64,000 nt of DNA from Rhizobium sullae (GCF_025200715.1 NZ_CP104143.1:1922001-1986000); one strand, 5' to 3'. Counted from the stretch's first letter, positions 1-10,051 are shown. Numbers and translations: made by a program. Notes: generated from the letters alone by a model not told the origin.

Positions 1-454
1 CCATGTAGCCAAGCGCCTCGCCGATTTCGAAGTGTTCCTTCGGCGTGTGGTTCCAGCGCGGCTTTTCGCCGATGGTGCGAGCGATGACGTTGTCGTGCTC
101 GTCCTCGCCGACTGGGACGTCATCGAGCGGAATGTTGGGAATACGCGCCAGGGCGTCGTTGAGCTCGGCCGTCAGCTGGCGGTCGTCCTCTTCGGCGGCC
201 GGCAGCGAAACCTTCATTTCGGCGACCTCGGCCTTCAGCTTTTCGGCAAGCTCGCCGTTCTTCTGCGCCATCGCCGCGCCGATCTCCTTGGAGGCGGCGT
301 TGCGGCGGGATTGCAGGTCCTGCACCTTCTGCACGGCGGAGCGGCGCTTCTCGTCGAGAGCTATGAGGCTTTGGGCCAGGGGCTCCGCACCGCGCTTGGC
401 AAGTGCTTCATCGAGCGCCTCGGGATTCTCACGGATCCATTTGATATCGAGCAT
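1..454 (-). CDS. serS: Seryl-tRNA synthetase, N-terminal part (cut by window edge)
   Basis: The product would charge tRNA-Ser with serine in the cytosol. Only the first 151 residues are inside the window. They start [18 protein letters not shown] and continue with the charged helices ([34 protein letters not shown]) that form the long tRNA-binding coiled coil of class II SerRS. The catalytic domain lies beyond position 1. The gene follows tatC by about 100 bases on the same strand, a tatABC-serS order seen in other rhizobia. The ATG at 454 gives the usual family N-terminus. Confidence 0.95.
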   Translation of the reverse strand, partial: MLDIKWIRENPEALDEALAKRGAEPLAQSLIALDEKRRSAVQKVQDLQSRRNAASKEIGAAMAQKNGELAEKLKAEVAEMKVSLPAAEEDDRQLTAELNDALARIPNIPLDDVPVGEDEHDNVIARTIGEKPRWNHTPKEHFEIGEALGYM

Positions 455-555
455 TGTCGTTCCGGGTCGTTACGAAGGACATGACCCGGCCAAAGCCTGA
501 CCGGGCCTCGACCGGATATTCTGCATGCGTTCAGGAGAGAATTTCGGAGCACCGT

Positions 556-1383
556 TCAGACGCTGTCCGTCTTGGCAACGTCCGCAGACCCGTCCGCCTC
601 TTCGACCGCCTGCCGGGAACGCTGGCGCTCCACGAGTCGCGCAGCGTAGATGGCAATCTCGTAGAGAAGGATCGTCGGCAGTGCAAGGCCGATCTGGGAC
701 AGCGGATCGGGCGGCGTCAGCACGGCGGCCACGACGAAAGCGAGCACGATCGCAAACTTGCGCTTCTCGGCGAGCCACTGCGAGGTGAGCAGGCCGACGC
801 GGGCAAGCAGCGTCGTGACGACCGGAAGCTGGAAGACGAGGCCGAAGGAGAAGACGAGCGTCATGATGAGGCTCAGATATTCCGAGACCTTCGGCAGCAG
901 CGAGATTGCGACATCGCCCTCTCCCGGCGCCTGCTGCATAGTCAGGAAGAACCACATGACCATCGGCGTGAAGAAGAAATAAACAAGCGATGCACCCAGC
1001 AGAAACAGGACCGGCGAAGCGATCAGGAACGGCAGGAAGGCCGCACGCTCGTTCTTGTAGAGGCCGGGGGCGACGAACTTGTAGACCTGCGCGGCAATGA
1101 TCGGGAAGGCGATCACAAGGCCGCCGAACATCGCGACCTTTACCTGAGTGAAGAAGAATTCCTGCGGCGCGGTATAGATGAGCTGCGCCTTCGTCACATC
1201 GAGACCGGCCCAGATGACTGCCCATTTGTAAGGGTAGACCAAGGCGTTGAAGAGATGTTTGGCGAAGATGAAGCAGGCGATGAAGGCGACAAAGAACGCG
1301 CCGATTGCCCAGATCAGCCGCGTGCGCAGCTCCATCAGGTGCTCGATCAACGGCTGCGGCTTGTCTTCAATGTCACCGCTCAT
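556..1383 (-). CDS. tatC: Sec-independent protein translocase subunit TatC
   Basis: TatC is the multi-span inner-membrane receptor of the twin-arginine pathway; with TatB it binds RR signal peptides of folded proteins. The 275-residue protein has the N-terminal family signature PLIEHLMELRTRLIWA (about residues 11-26), which precedes TM1, and about six hydrophobic segments, including AFFVAFIACFIFA near the start and LALPTILLYEIAIYAARL near the end. The acidic C-terminal tail is cytosolic and variable. The start ATG overlaps the tatB stop by 4 bases, so the two are probably translationally coupled. MsrP, encoded at 39504, is a likely substrate. Confidence 0.97.
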   Translation of the reverse strand: MSGDIEDKPQPLIEHLMELRTRLIWAIGAFFVAFIACFIFAKHLFNALVYPYKWAVIWAGLDVTKAQLIYTAPQEFFFTQVKVAMFGGLVIAFPIIAAQVYKFVAPGLYKNERAAFLPFLIASPVLFLLGASLVYFFFTPMVMWFFLTMQQAPGEGDVAISLLPKVSEYLSLIMTLVFSFGLVFQLPVVTTLLARVGLLTSQWLAEKRKFAIVLAFVVAAVLTPPDPLSQIGLALPTILLYEIAIYAARLVERQRSRQAVEEADGSADVAKTDSV

Positions 1384-2006
1384 GCCTCGTCCTTCTTCTT
1401 GGTCGCCGTCTTCTTCGAAGCGGCCGCAGTCTTCTCTGCCGGAGCAGGTTTGGCCGGCCCAGCCTTTGTTGCTGCGGCCGCGACGGTCTTTGCAGCAGCC
1501 GCGCGCTTCGGCTTTGCAGCGGGAGCGGCGGCAATTGCAGCCGCAGGCGGCGCCTTCCCGGCGGCAGCGCGGGGCTTGCGCGCGGCCTTCGGCTTTTCGA
1601 CAACAGTGGGTTCCGGCGCCGGCGCGACGACAGGCGGCGTTTCCGGCAGGCTCATCGACGGCTCCGGCGCGCTGACCGGCGGCGCTTCGGTCTTGTTTTC
1701 GACTGCCGTTGCCTTCTGCAGGTCAGCCTTGATGTCGTTGCCCATCTGGCGAAGCGGGTTCATCGCCTCGCGCAGGCTGTTTGCCGGATTAAGGCGCTGC
1801 GCATCGCTGATCGTCTGGCGTACATCGTCAAGGTCCGCTTCGCGCAGCGCCTCGTCGAACTGGGCGCGGAATTCGCCCGCGACCTTCCGGGCACGCTGCG
1901 TCATCTTGCCGAAAGCGCGCAGCATCGGCGGCAGATCCTTCGGACCGACAACGACGATCAACACGACCGCGATGACAAGCAGCTCGGTCCAGCCAATATC
2001 GAACAT
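1380..2006 (-). CDS. tatB: Sec-independent protein translocase subunit TatB
   Basis: TatB partners TatC in signal-peptide recognition. The protein begins MFDIGWTELLVIAVVLIVVV, one membrane helix with the conserved Glu and the G-P hinge (GPKDLPPMLRAFGK), followed by an amphipathic helix. At 208 residues it is longer than E. coli TatB (about 170). The extra length is an Ala/Pro/Lys-rich tail from about residue 100 (repeats of AAAKT, PAEKTAAASKK). Such low-complexity tails are common in alphaproteobacterial TatB. It sits between tatA (49 bases upstream) and tatC (4-base overlap). Confidence 0.96.
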   Translation of the reverse strand: MFDIGWTELLVIAVVLIVVVGPKDLPPMLRAFGKMTQRARKVAGEFRAQFDEALREADLDDVRQTISDAQRLNPANSLREAMNPLRQMGNDIKADLQKATAVENKTEAPPVSAPEPSMSLPETPPVVAPAPEPTVVEKPKAARKPRAAAGKAPPAAAIAAAPAAKPKRAAAAKTVAAAATKAGPAKPAPAEKTAAASKKTATKKKDEA

Positions 2007-2055
2007 TCAAGGCTCCTGGGGGAAGCGGGGCAAAAGCCGCCCGTTCCCGGGCGTG

Positions 2056-2247
2056 TTACTTCGTTTCGTCGGCCTTGTGATCGACGGTCTTTGCTGTGTC
2101 CGGCGTTTCGTCTTCGTTGATGCCTTTCTTGAAGCTCTTGATGCCCTTGGCAACGTCGCTCATAAGCTCCGGAATCTTACCGCGGCCGAACAGCAACAGC
2201 ACGATGACCAGAACGATCAACCAGTGCCACATACTAAAAGAACCCAT
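2056..2247 (-). CDS. tatA: Sec-independent protein translocase subunit TatA
   Basis: TatA oligomerises to form the protein-conducting element of the Tat pathway. The 63-residue protein has one N-terminal helix ([20 protein letters not shown]), the family [20 protein letters not shown] hinge and amphipathic helix, and a short charged tail. It is the first of tatA-tatB-tatC. About 190 bases separate it from the scpB stop. That gap contains a TATAAT-like box on the minus strand (2380-2385) but no good -35 box at normal spacing, so whether tat has its own promoter is unsettled. Confidence 0.96.
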   Translation of the reverse strand: MGSFSMWHWLIVLVIVLLLFGRGKIPELMSDVAKGIKSFKKGINEDETPDTAKTVDHKADETK

Positions 2248-2435
2248 TTACGCATACTCCCTGTTGCGATCTTCCTTCGATGTAAGAGCTTCCGACATCG
2301 TTTCCAACATCAAAACTCCCCTCGGATTGACGCTTAATGTCACGGGTTCGCCCATAATGACAAGCCGTCCGGGTATCGAATTATAGTGATCTCTATTGTT
2401 TTCGCCGTCGGTGTCAAAACAAAGACCGGATCACA

Positions 2436-3152
2436 CTAATCTTCGGAGGCGCCGCGCGGGGCGAGAAGGCCCAATTCCTCAAGGTCCATCTGCGTGATCG
2501 GATCCTCGTCCTCGGTCAGTTCGTCGCTCATCAAGGGCGATGGGATATTGAAATTTGCAGGGATGCGGCCGGAAAGAAGGCCGGCACCCTTCAGCTCCTC
2601 GATTCCGGGCAGGTCGCGAAGTTCCTCGAGGCCGAAATGATCGAGGAAATCGCGGGTCGTGCCGAGCGTCACGGGCCGGCCGGGCGTGCGGCGGCGGCCG
2701 CGGAAACGCACCCAGCCTGCTTCCATCAGCACGTCCAGCGTGCCGCGTGAGGTCTGCACGCCGCGGATATCTTCGATTTCGGCACGGGTCACCGGCTGGT
2801 GATAGGCGATGATCGCCAGCACCTCGAGGGCCGCGCGCGATAGCTTCTTGACCTCGTTCTCGTCGCGGCGGATGACGAAGGAGAGATCGGCTGCGGTGCG
2901 GAATGCCCAGGCGTCATCGACCTGGACGAGGTTGACGCCGCGCGGCGCATATTGCTCCTTGATCCGGAGCATGACGGCGCGGACGTTGAAATTCCCCGGC
3001 AGACGATCGGCGATGAAAGCTTCGGAAACCGGTTGCGCGGAGGCGAAGACCAGAGCCTCCGCGATGCGCTCGGCCTCCATTTCCGCCTGGAAATTTTGCC
3101 GGGAAGCGCCCTCGCCTTCGTCGCGGCCAATATAGTCTCTGGAATCCATCAA
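2436..3152 (-). CDS. scpB: Segregation and condensation protein B
   Basis: ScpB is a winged-helix protein that dimerises and binds the kleisin ScpA in the SMC-ScpAB complex, which organises replicated chromosomes. The 238-residue protein carries the characteristic core RIAEALVFASAQPVSEAFI and the second winged-helix region ALEVLAIIAYHQPVTRAEIE, then the GVQTSRGTLDVLMEAGWV wing. The C-terminal tail is acidic. Its start overlaps the scpA stop by 4 bases, which fits production of a fixed ScpA:ScpB ratio. The order nagZ-scpA-scpB-tatABC is familiar in alphaproteobacteria. Confidence 0.96.
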   Translation of the reverse strand: MMDSRDYIGRDEGEGASRQNFQAEMEAERIAEALVFASAQPVSEAFIADRLPGNFNVRAVMLRIKEQYAPRGVNLVQVDDAWAFRTAADLSFVIRRDENEVKKLSRAALEVLAIIAYHQPVTRAEIEDIRGVQTSRGTLDVLMEAGWVRFRGRRRTPGRPVTLGTTRDFLDHFGLEELRDLPGIEELKGAGLLSGRIPANFNIPSPLMSDELTEDEDPITQMDLEELGLLAPRGASED

Positions 3153-4006
3153 GCGGACCCCTCCTGCTCGACGACCTGCAGGGTCGCATGTTTCGGTCCC
3201 CGGCGCAGATAGAGCGGCTCGAAGGCAGCGTCCTGGCGGATCTCCAGCTTGCCCTCGCGCACGAGTTCAAGCGAGGCGGCAAAGGCACTGGCGATTGCCG
3301 TGACGCGCTCGTCCGGCGATGCCATATACCGTAGCAGATAATGTTCCAGCGCCGTCCAGCCGCTGACCTCCCCAATCATGCGCGTCAGCAGGTCGCGGGC
3401 ATCGGTCAGGGACCAGACGGTGCGGCGCGCAATCGTGACCTGGGTCACGGCCTGGCGCTGGCGCAGCGACGCGTAGGCGGTCAAAAGGTCGTAAAGGCTT
3501 GCCTCGTAAGCGGATTTTTGTCTGTCTGGAATATGCTCCGGCGCGCCGCGGGCAAAGATATCGCGGCCGAGACGATTGCGGTTGACGAGCCCGCTTGCAG
3601 CCTCCCGCATCGCTTCGAGGCGCTTCAGGCGGAAGGCAAGCGTTGCGGCCATCTCCTCGCCGGTGGGACCATCGTCCTTAACCTGCTGCGGGATCAGCAG
3701 CCGGGACTTGAGATAGGCGAGCCACGCCGCCATCACGAGATAGTCAGCGGCAAGCTCGATGCGGATTCGGCGGGCAGTTTCGATGAACTGGAGATACTGC
3801 TCGGCAAGCGCCAGCACAGAGATGCGCGAAAGATCGACCTTCTGATTGCGGGCGAGGTAAAGGAGGAGGTCGAGCGGACCTTCGAAGCCGGCGACGTCGA
3901 TCACCAGCGCCGGCTCATGGCTGGCGCGTTCGGCGCCGTTGTCCTGCCAAAGCTTCTCCATCGGCGTTGCCGCCTGTGTCCGCTCTGTGCCCTTGACCGT
4001 GTTCAC
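3149..4006 (-). CDS. scpA: Segregation and condensation protein A (kleisin)
   Basis: ScpA is the kleisin that bridges the SMC heads and binds ScpB. The family core starts FEGPLDLLLYLARNQKVDLS (about residues 42-61), followed by the helical domain AADYLVMAAWLAYLKSRLLI. The C-terminal winged helix includes TAIASAFAASLELVREGKLE and ends in a short polar tail. The ATG at 4006 gives 285 residues; an internal ATG at 3961 (MEKLWQDNG) would give 270 and cannot be excluded, since residues 1-15 are not typical of the family. The stop overlaps scpB. Confidence 0.95.
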   Translation of the reverse strand: MNTVKGTERTQAATPMEKLWQDNGAERASHEPALVIDVAGFEGPLDLLLYLARNQKVDLSRISVLALAEQYLQFIETARRIRIELAADYLVMAAWLAYLKSRLLIPQQVKDDGPTGEEMAATLAFRLKRLEAMREAASGLVNRNRLGRDIFARGAPEHIPDRQKSAYEASLYDLLTAYASLRQRQAVTQVTIARRTVWSLTDARDLLTRMIGEVSGWTALEHYLLRYMASPDERVTAIASAFAASLELVREGKLEIRQDAAFEPLYLRRGPKHATLQVVEQEGSA

Positions 4007-4026
4007 CGCTGCCTCTCTTCCATCGC

Positions 4027-5040
4027 TCAGACGGCTGCGAACATGCCGTCGAATTCGGCGCGGATCGCCGCCTCGTCTGCCTGATCAGCTTCGGGGAAGC
4101 CCGCCAGCACGGCATTCGCGCGCTCCAGCGAGGCGCCCGCCAATACCGGCGTATTTGCCACGACCTGCTGCATCTCGTCCATATCCCCGTTGCAATGCAG
4201 CACGATATCGCATCCGCCTGCAATGATATTCGCAGCACGCTCACCGATTGTCCCGGCCAATGCGTTCATCGACGTATCGTCGGAAAGCAACAGCCCCCCG
4301 AAGCCGATGCGCTCGCGGATCACGCCGTCGATCACGTTGCGCGAGGTCGTCGCCGGATTGTCCGGATCGATCGCAGTAAAGACGACATGACAGGTCATGG
4401 CCGCAAGCTCGTCCTTCATGGCGATGAAGGGTGGGAAGTCGTGCGCTTCCAGTTCATCGCGCGAGGCGGTGACGACCGGCAGTTCGTGGTGGGAATCGGC
4501 ACGGCCGCGGCCGTGGCCCGGCATATGCTTCATCACCGGCAGTACCCCGCCCGCCTTCAGCCCCTCCGCCGCCGCGCGTCCCATATCGGCAACCGTTTTC
4601 GGATCGCCGCCATAGGCGCGGTTGCCGATGACGCTGCTGCTGCCCTCCACCGGGACGTCGAGAACAGGCAGGCAGTCGACATTGATTCCGAACTTCAAAA
4701 GATCGAACGCGTGCAGCCGCGACATCAGCCAGGCGGCGCGCAGCCCCTGCTCCCGGTCTCGCCGGTAGATATCCCCGAGCGTCTGCCCGGAGGGATAATG
4801 CGGCAGGATCGGCGGGCGGATGCGCTGCACACGGCCCCCTTCCTGATCGATCAGAACCGGCGCGTGCCAGCCGACGCTTTCACGCATTTCGGCAACCAGG
4901 TCGGCAATCTGCTGCCGCTCGGAGATATTACGCCCGAAGAGGATGAAGCCCCAAGGTCGTTCAGCCTTGTAGAAGGCCGTTTCTTCCGAGGTGAGTGACA
5001 GGCCGCTACAGCCCAGGATCATCGCTTTTGATTCGGTCAT
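4027..5040 (-). CDS. nagZ: Beta-N-acetylhexosaminidase NagZ
   Basis: NagZ is a cytosolic family 3 glycoside hydrolase that removes GlcNAc from anhydro-muropeptides during peptidoglycan recycling. The sequence shows RPWGFILFGRNI near the N-terminus, LIDQEGGRVQRIRPP, and the catalytic-loop motif KHMPGHGRGRADSHHELPVV with the His/Asp pair typical of NagZ. The C-terminal part has GGLLLSDDTSMNAL carrying the nucleophile Asp. I chose the ATG at 5040 (MTESKAMILGCSG) because the product then begins at the family's usual point; an upstream in-frame ATG at 5091 adds 17 atypical residues. It lies 20 bases before scpA. Confidence 0.95.
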   Translation of the reverse strand: MTESKAMILGCSGLSLTSEETAFYKAERPWGFILFGRNISERQQIADLVAEMRESVGWHAPVLIDQEGGRVQRIRPPILPHYPSGQTLGDIYRRDREQGLRAAWLMSRLHAFDLLKFGINVDCLPVLDVPVEGSSSVIGNRAYGGDPKTVADMGRAAAEGLKAGGVLPVMKHMPGHGRGRADSHHELPVVTASRDELEAHDFPPFIAMKDELAAMTCHVVFTAIDPDNPATTSRNVIDGVIRERIGFGGLLLSDDTSMNALAGTIGERAANIIAGGCDIVLHCNGDMDEMQQVVANTPVLAGASLERANAVLAGFPEADQADEAAIRAEFDGMFAAV

Positions 5041-5110
5041 ATCCGAATCATAGAGGCCTGCCGGGGAATTGCGAGTAAGGTCAAGCGCCATTCACAGGAA
5101 AGCAGCGCAT

Positions 5111-5135
5111 AAAAAACGGCGGGACGTGCCCGCCG
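5111..5135 (-). terminator. Rho-independent terminator after the SPOR-domain gene
   Basis: On the minus strand a 7-bp GC stem (CGGCGGG with CCCGCCG, arms 5117-5123 and 5129-5135) with a 5-nt loop is followed by six T. It lies 24 bases past the stop of the SPOR-domain gene, so transcription probably ends there and nagZ-scpAB would need its own promoter or read-through. Confidence 0.75.
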
Positions 5136-5158
5136 CTCTGGATCGAACGGTCAACCGC

Positions 5159-8100
5159 TTACTTCGAAATCAGGCAGCTTCCGCCGGCTGAGCGATATTG
5201 CTCGCAAAGGGCTGCGGCCTCGTCCTTGGAGCCCGCCGGGATACGGACGCGGTAGAACGTGCCTTTGCCGGCGATCTCGGCCTTGCGGATTTCAAAGCTG
5301 CGGCCGCCGAGAACGCTTGCAAACTTCTTCGACAGGTTCGCATAGGATTTGTTCGCCTCCGCTTCGGATGGCAGCGACGCGATCTGCATGCCGTACCCGC
5401 CAGCCGGTGCAGCCGGCTGCGGCTTGGCGGCGGCAGGCTCGACCGATGCGACTTCAGCCGGCTTCGGCTGCTGTTCCGCCGGGCGGACGTTGCCTTTCTC
5501 GGTCACCGTGCTGACGACATTCACCGGCTGCTCGGCAGGACGGGCCGTCGGTACCGGCGCCGTATCGGCCGGCTTTTCAGCTACCGGCGGCGTCTGGATC
5601 GGGCGGACCGGTTGATCGATTTTCGCATTTTCCGGGTTTGCAGCGGCAACCTTTTCCAAGGGAGACGTGTCCAGGCTAGACGTGGATGGCTGCTGCGCGG
5701 CGGGCAGCGGCGCGACCGTCGTCGTTTCAACGGGCGTCGCGCGGATATCGGCGGAGGCAACCTCCCTGCTCGCCGGGAAGCTTGCGGCGGAACCGCTAGA
5801 GGCCGTCGCAGCCGCAGGCGGCTGAACGGCGGGCTCTTCAACCGGTGCGGCAGGCTCTTCGCGGGCGACCAGCGTTCCGTCCGGCTTGACGACCATCGTG
5901 CGGACCTTGCGCGGCGCAACGGCCGGAGGACGATCGCCATCCGGGCCATCATCGGCCGCAGCACCGTTCTCCGCCGTATCCTCGCTCGGCAGCAGACGCG
6001 GATCCTGCGTGTCACCGACCGGCGTGCTTGCCGGATTGTCGATGATGGGTCCGTCGTTGTCTTCCGGCAGAACTTCGGGCGTCAGCGTGCGCTGAACGAC
6101 ATCGACCGGCGCTTCATCGGATGAAACGAGCGCCTTCTGCTTCGGCGCCTCTGTGGCACCGGCAACGCGGTCATAGACCGCCTTGTCCTGATTCGGCACG
6201 GTCTTGCCGCCCGGATTTTCCGGAACGACCTTGACCGGCTCCTTGTCTGCCACGATCACCCGCGGTTCTCCGCCGGCGATGCCGAGGCCGCCGTCGGTCA
6301 CAACCGAATAGACGCCATAGGCGCCACCGGCGAAGACAACGATCAGAGCCGCAGCCGCAAGCAGCCGCTTCATGGAACGGGCACGGCCCATGTCCTCGGC
6401 CTCAGCCGCGGATTGGATACGGACCTCGGTAGGCGCATCGGCCCGGCGAACGGGTTCGCGAACACTGCGGCGGAAATCCTCCTCAAGCGCACGCTCGAAT
6501 TCGTCAGAACCACTGGCCGCCTGCGGCCGAACGGCCGCCGGCGCTGCCGCAACAACCGCTGCCGCTGCTGCAGGAGCCCAAGCGGGCGCGGCTGCAGGAG
6601 CCCAGGCAGGTGCAGCCGCAGCCGGCGCTTTTTGGGTCGACGTCTCAAAAAGGCTCGCGATTTCCGCGTCGACGTCGAAATCGAAGTCGTTCACCGGCGC
6701 AACCGGCGTCGGCTGCTCGACGGGCGGCAGCGAGGGCACATGCATCTCTTCGACGGTCTCTGGATGATGGTCGGCCTCGGTAATCATCGAGGCATCGAAG
6801 GGCAGCTCTTCCTCGGCATCGACTGCGGCCGCTTTGCTCTCCACAGCTACGGGATGCGGCGCTTCGTAAACTGAAACGGCGGCAGCATGCCCAACCGGCC
6901 GGGCGGCAGCCACGGCAGAAGGCTCCATCGCAACGACAGGGGCAAGCTCCTGCGCTTTTGCAGGCTCGGCAAAATCAAGATCGGCGAGTTCGAGTTCGAT
7001 GCCTTCGAGATCGAGTTCGAAATCGTGGCCGGCAAACGGATCTTCGCTATCAGCGTCCTGCCTAGCAGGTGCAGCCACATCGGGAACTTCAGCAGCAGCG
7101 GCAGGAGCATCAGCTACTGGAGCGGCGACAGACGCAGCAACAGCGGGTGCGAGGACCAGTGGCTCCCACTGTTCGAAAGGTGCCGCCTTCGGCTCCACAG
7201 GCGCAGATGCCGCCCGCTGAGGAACCGGATAACGGGAGACGTCCGCCAACAAGTCATCGAAATCAAAGGCGATCGGCTGATCTTCGGGAGGCGCTTCAGT
7301 CAGCGCGGCATCCGCCTGTACGACGCCTTCCGTTGCGGCAGCAACCAGATCGAAGGGTTCAGCCTCAACGGAGGGCTCCATCGCAACTGGCGTCTCGACC
7401 GGCGCGAGCATTTCCTGCACTGGCGCTTCTTCCACGACCATGTCGTCATGGCGATCGAGTTCGGCGGGGAAGCCCTGCGGAGCTGCCGCTTCAAATTCCT
7501 CGGCAGGGTCAAAGGCGACCGGCTCCGCGACAGGTTCGGGCTGGACAATGGGCTGAACCTGCGCAACAGGCTCGGGCTGCGGCTCGGGAGCAGCGACCGC
7601 TTCGATAGGCGCAACCGCTTCGACGGGCGCTTCAACCGGCTCGTCACGGCGAGCTGCATGGAAGTTTGCGAGGGGCAGCTTGATGCTGGCGGCCGACCAC
7701 TGCGGCGCCTTGGCAGGGGTTGCCTGCGGAATTTGAACGGTGGGGCCGCCGATCGAAAGCTCAAGCTCCTCGATCAGATCGCGGGCACCACCAAAAACGG
7801 GTTCGGACCCCTGGGGCGCGGCCCAATCGGCGGCGGAAAGAACCTCGACCCCCTCCGAGGCGAGCGATGCGGCGACTGGCGGATCGACAGGCTCGGGTTC
7901 GACAATGGCGTCGGCGGCGGGATAGTCATATTCCGCGGTGGCAGGTTCGGCCGGACGATCGAGGGCCGCAAGTGGACGGGGAGCGTCGAAACGCTCGAAT
8001 TCGCGAAGAAGCTCGTCCTCGAGATTGAATGCCGGCTCCTGCCGGGGCACATCCGGAACCGTATTAGCGGCTACGCGCGGCTCGAAGCCGACGATACGCG

Positions 8101-8185
8101 CAAGCTCAGCCAGCGGATCGCCTTCATCGAAAAGCTCCGTCTTCTTTCGCGTATCATACGCCAGTTGTTTGTCAGCCATACTCAT
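5159..8185 (-). CDS. Large SPOR-domain membrane protein
   Basis: This 1008-residue protein has one predicted membrane helix (about residues 605-631, MKRLLAAAALIVVFAGGAYG). A long cytosolic N-terminal region is rich in Ala, Pro, Glu and Val, with imperfect repeats (PEPVA, APAWAPAAA). The periplasmic part is Pro-rich and ends in a SPOR domain (about 930-1008: YGMQIASLPSEAEANKSYAN to the last residues). SPOR domains bind glycan strands lacking stem peptides at division septa, so I infer a role at the division site. The N-terminus MSMADKQLAYDTRKKTELF is typical of rhizobial members. A start two codons later is possible. It follows argS by about 55 bases. Confidence 0.9.
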   Translation of the reverse strand: MSMADKQLAYDTRKKTELFDEGDPLAELARIVGFEPRVAANTVPDVPRQEPAFNLEDELLREFERFDAPRPLAALDRPAEPATAEYDYPAADAIVEPEPVDPPVAASLASEGVEVLSAADWAAPQGSEPVFGGARDLIEELELSIGGPTVQIPQATPAKAPQWSAASIKLPLANFHAARRDEPVEAPVEAVAPIEAVAAPEPQPEPVAQVQPIVQPEPVAEPVAFDPAEEFEAAAPQGFPAELDRHDDMVVEEAPVQEMLAPVETPVAMEPSVEAEPFDLVAAATEGVVQADAALTEAPPEDQPIAFDFDDLLADVSRYPVPQRAASAPVEPKAAPFEQWEPLVLAPAVAASVAAPVADAPAAAAEVPDVAAPARQDADSEDPFAGHDFELDLEGIELELADLDFAEPAKAQELAPVVAMEPSAVAAARPVGHAAAVSVYEAPHPVAVESKAAAVDAEEELPFDASMITEADHHPETVEEMHVPSLPPVEQPTPVAPVNDFDFDVDAEIASLFETSTQKAPAAAAPAWAPAAAPAWAPAAAAAVVAAAPAAVRPQAASGSDEFERALEEDFRRSVREPVRRADAPTEVRIQSAAEAEDMGRARSMKRLLAAAALIVVFAGGAYGVYSVVTDGGLGIAGGEPRVIVADKEPVKVVPENPGGKTVPNQDKAVYDRVAGATEAPKQKALVSSDEAPVDVVQRTLTPEVLPEDNDGPIIDNPASTPVGDTQDPRLLPSEDTAENGAAADDGPDGDRPPAVAPRKVRTMVVKPDGTLVAREEPAAPVEEPAVQPPAAATASSGSAASFPASREVASADIRATPVETTTVAPLPAAQQPSTSSLDTSPLEKVAAANPENAKIDQPVRPIQTPPVAEKPADTAPVPTARPAEQPVNVVSTVTEKGNVRPAEQQPKPAEVASVEPAAAKPQPAAPAGGYGMQIASLPSEAEANKSYANLSKKFASVLGGRSFEIRKAEIAGKGTFYRVRIPAGSKDEAAALCEQYRSAGGSCLISK

Positions 8186-8240
8186 CCCACCCGTAAACCC
8201 ACGCGGTCAAATGCCAGCGCAATGTGGGGAAATGGTGACG

Positions 8241-9998
8241 TTATCGCATTTCATCCGGAGCGGCAGTGCCTGTAACGGCAAGTCCTGCCTTCAAAACCGA
8301 AGCGACAGCATACACCAGCCCAAGTCTGGCAATACTCGATTCTCGGTTCTTATCGTTAACAAATCGTAATTCCGTTTGATCTTTACCTTTATTCCAGTGC
8401 GCATGGAAGAAACTCGCGAGATCATAGAGGTAAAACGCGATGCGATGAGGCTCGTGGGACTGGGCCGCAGATTCGATGATACGTGGGAATTCCGCAGCTT
8501 TCGCAACCAGCTGCAATTCCGTGGGATCCGAGATGCCGACGACCGCTTCGGCAAGGTCTGCGGGCGACAGGTCGAGATCGGGAAACGCCTCCTTCGCCTG
8601 GCGGAAAACCGACATGCAACGGGCATGCGCATACTGCACGTAAAAGACCGGATTGTCTTTCGAGTGCTCCGTTACTTTTGCGAAATCGAAGTCGAGCGGC
8701 TCGGAATTCTTGCGGTAGAGCATCATGAAGCGTACAGAATCGCGGCCGACTTCTTCGACGACCTCGCGCAGCGTCACGAAGTCGCCGGAGCGCTTCGACA
8801 TCTTCACCGGCTCGCCGTTGCGGTAGAGCTTGACGAGCTGGCAAAGCAGCACGGTAAGCTCCGACTTGCCTTCGGAAACGGCGCGCGCAACGGCCTCCAG
8901 GCGCTTCACGTAACCGCCGTGGTCGGCGCCCAGCACATAGATCATTTCGTCGAAGCCGCGATCGAACTTGTTCTTGAAATAGGCGACGTCCGCGGCGAAA
9001 TAGGTATAGGAGCCGTCCGACTTGATCAGCGGGCGGTCCATGTCGTCGCCGACTTCGGTCGAGCGGAAGAGCGTCTGCTCGCGGTCTTCCCAGTCTTCCG
9101 GCACCTGACCCTTCGGCGGCGGCAGCGCCCCCTTGTAAACATAGCCCTTGAAAGTCAGGTCGTTGATCGCCGTGCGGATGGCCGCACCCCCGGCCCCATG
9201 CAGCATCCGCTCGGAAAAGAAGATGTCGTGATGCACATTGAGGGCTGCGAGATCCTCGCGGATCATCACCATCATCGCGTCGATCGCGCGATCCTTGACG
9301 ATCGGCATCCACTGCTCTTCCGGCATGTTGTGCAGCCGCACGCCGTAGTCGATGGCAAGCGACTGGCCGACCGGGATCAGGTAATCGCCCGGATAAAAGC
9401 CGGGCGGAATATCGCCGATGCTTTCGCCGAGCGCTTCGCGATAGCGCAGGAAGACCGAGCGCGCCAGCACGTCGATCTGCGAGCCGGCATCGTTGATGTA
9501 GTATTCCTTCTCGACGGCGTAGCCTGCGAAGGCGAGAAGGTTCGCAAGCGCGTCTCCGACGACGGCGCCGCGGCAATGGCCGACATGCATCGGACCCGTC
9601 GGGTTTGCCGAGACATATTCGACATTGATCTTCTTGCCCGCGCCAAGCGTCGAGCGGCCGTAATCGGTTCCCGCCTCGATGATCGCGGTAAGCAAGCGCT
9701 GCCAGTAACCGACGGACAGCCTGATGTTAATGAAGCCGGGGCCGGCGGCTGAGACGTCGGCGACGTCGGCATCTTCCTTCAACTTGGCGATGATGATTTC
9801 GGCGAGCGCGCGCGGATTGGTGCCTAGCGGCTTTGCAAGCACCATCGCGGCATTGGTCGCGACATCGCCGTGGCTTGCGTCGCGCGGCGGCTCAACGGCG
9901 ATGCGGCCGAAATCGAGCTCGGATCGCTTTTCCTTGACGATATCAATCTGTTCAAGGGCGTTCTTAATCCTGGCTTCGAAGTCGGTAAAAAGGTTCAT
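8241..9998 (-). CDS. argS: Arginyl-tRNA synthetase
   Basis: The enzyme attaches arginine to tRNA-Arg in the cytosol. The class I signatures are visible: the HIGH-type motif [13 protein letters not shown] (HVGH at residues 138-141) and KMSKRSGDF (399-403). The N-terminal 110 residues match the tRNA D-loop binding domain (Add-1) and the C-terminus the anticodon-binding helical bundle, ending [10 protein letters not shown]. The length of 585 residues is normal for bacteria. It lies 53 bases after dgt on the same strand and precedes the SPOR-domain gene. Confidence 0.98.
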   Translation of the reverse strand: MNLFTDFEARIKNALEQIDIVKEKRSELDFGRIAVEPPRDASHGDVATNAAMVLAKPLGTNPRALAEIIIAKLKEDADVADVSAAGPGFINIRLSVGYWQRLLTAIIEAGTDYGRSTLGAGKKINVEYVSANPTGPMHVGHCRGAVVGDALANLLAFAGYAVEKEYYINDAGSQIDVLARSVFLRYREALGESIGDIPPGFYPGDYLIPVGQSLAIDYGVRLHNMPEEQWMPIVKDRAIDAMMVMIREDLAALNVHHDIFFSERMLHGAGGAAIRTAINDLTFKGYVYKGALPPPKGQVPEDWEDREQTLFRSTEVGDDMDRPLIKSDGSYTYFAADVAYFKNKFDRGFDEMIYVLGADHGGYVKRLEAVARAVSEGKSELTVLLCQLVKLYRNGEPVKMSKRSGDFVTLREVVEEVGRDSVRFMMLYRKNSEPLDFDFAKVTEHSKDNPVFYVQYAHARCMSVFRQAKEAFPDLDLSPADLAEAVVGISDPTELQLVAKAAEFPRIIESAAQSHEPHRIAFYLYDLASFFHAHWNKGKDQTELRFVNDKNRESSIARLGLVYAVASVLKAGLAVTGTAAPDEMR

Positions 9999-10051
9999 CG
10001 CACTCTTCCATGCATAGGCTCTGCCGCAACTCCTGCCGCGGCGACCGCTGC

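Noticed and set aside
454..2337. A 627-codon plus-strand frame across tatABC
   Set aside because: Antisense to tatC, tatB and tatA, all of which have clear family motifs.
5041..5091. Upstream start for nagZ adding 17 residues
   Set aside because: The added residues do not match the family N-terminus and no better ribosome-binding site is present.
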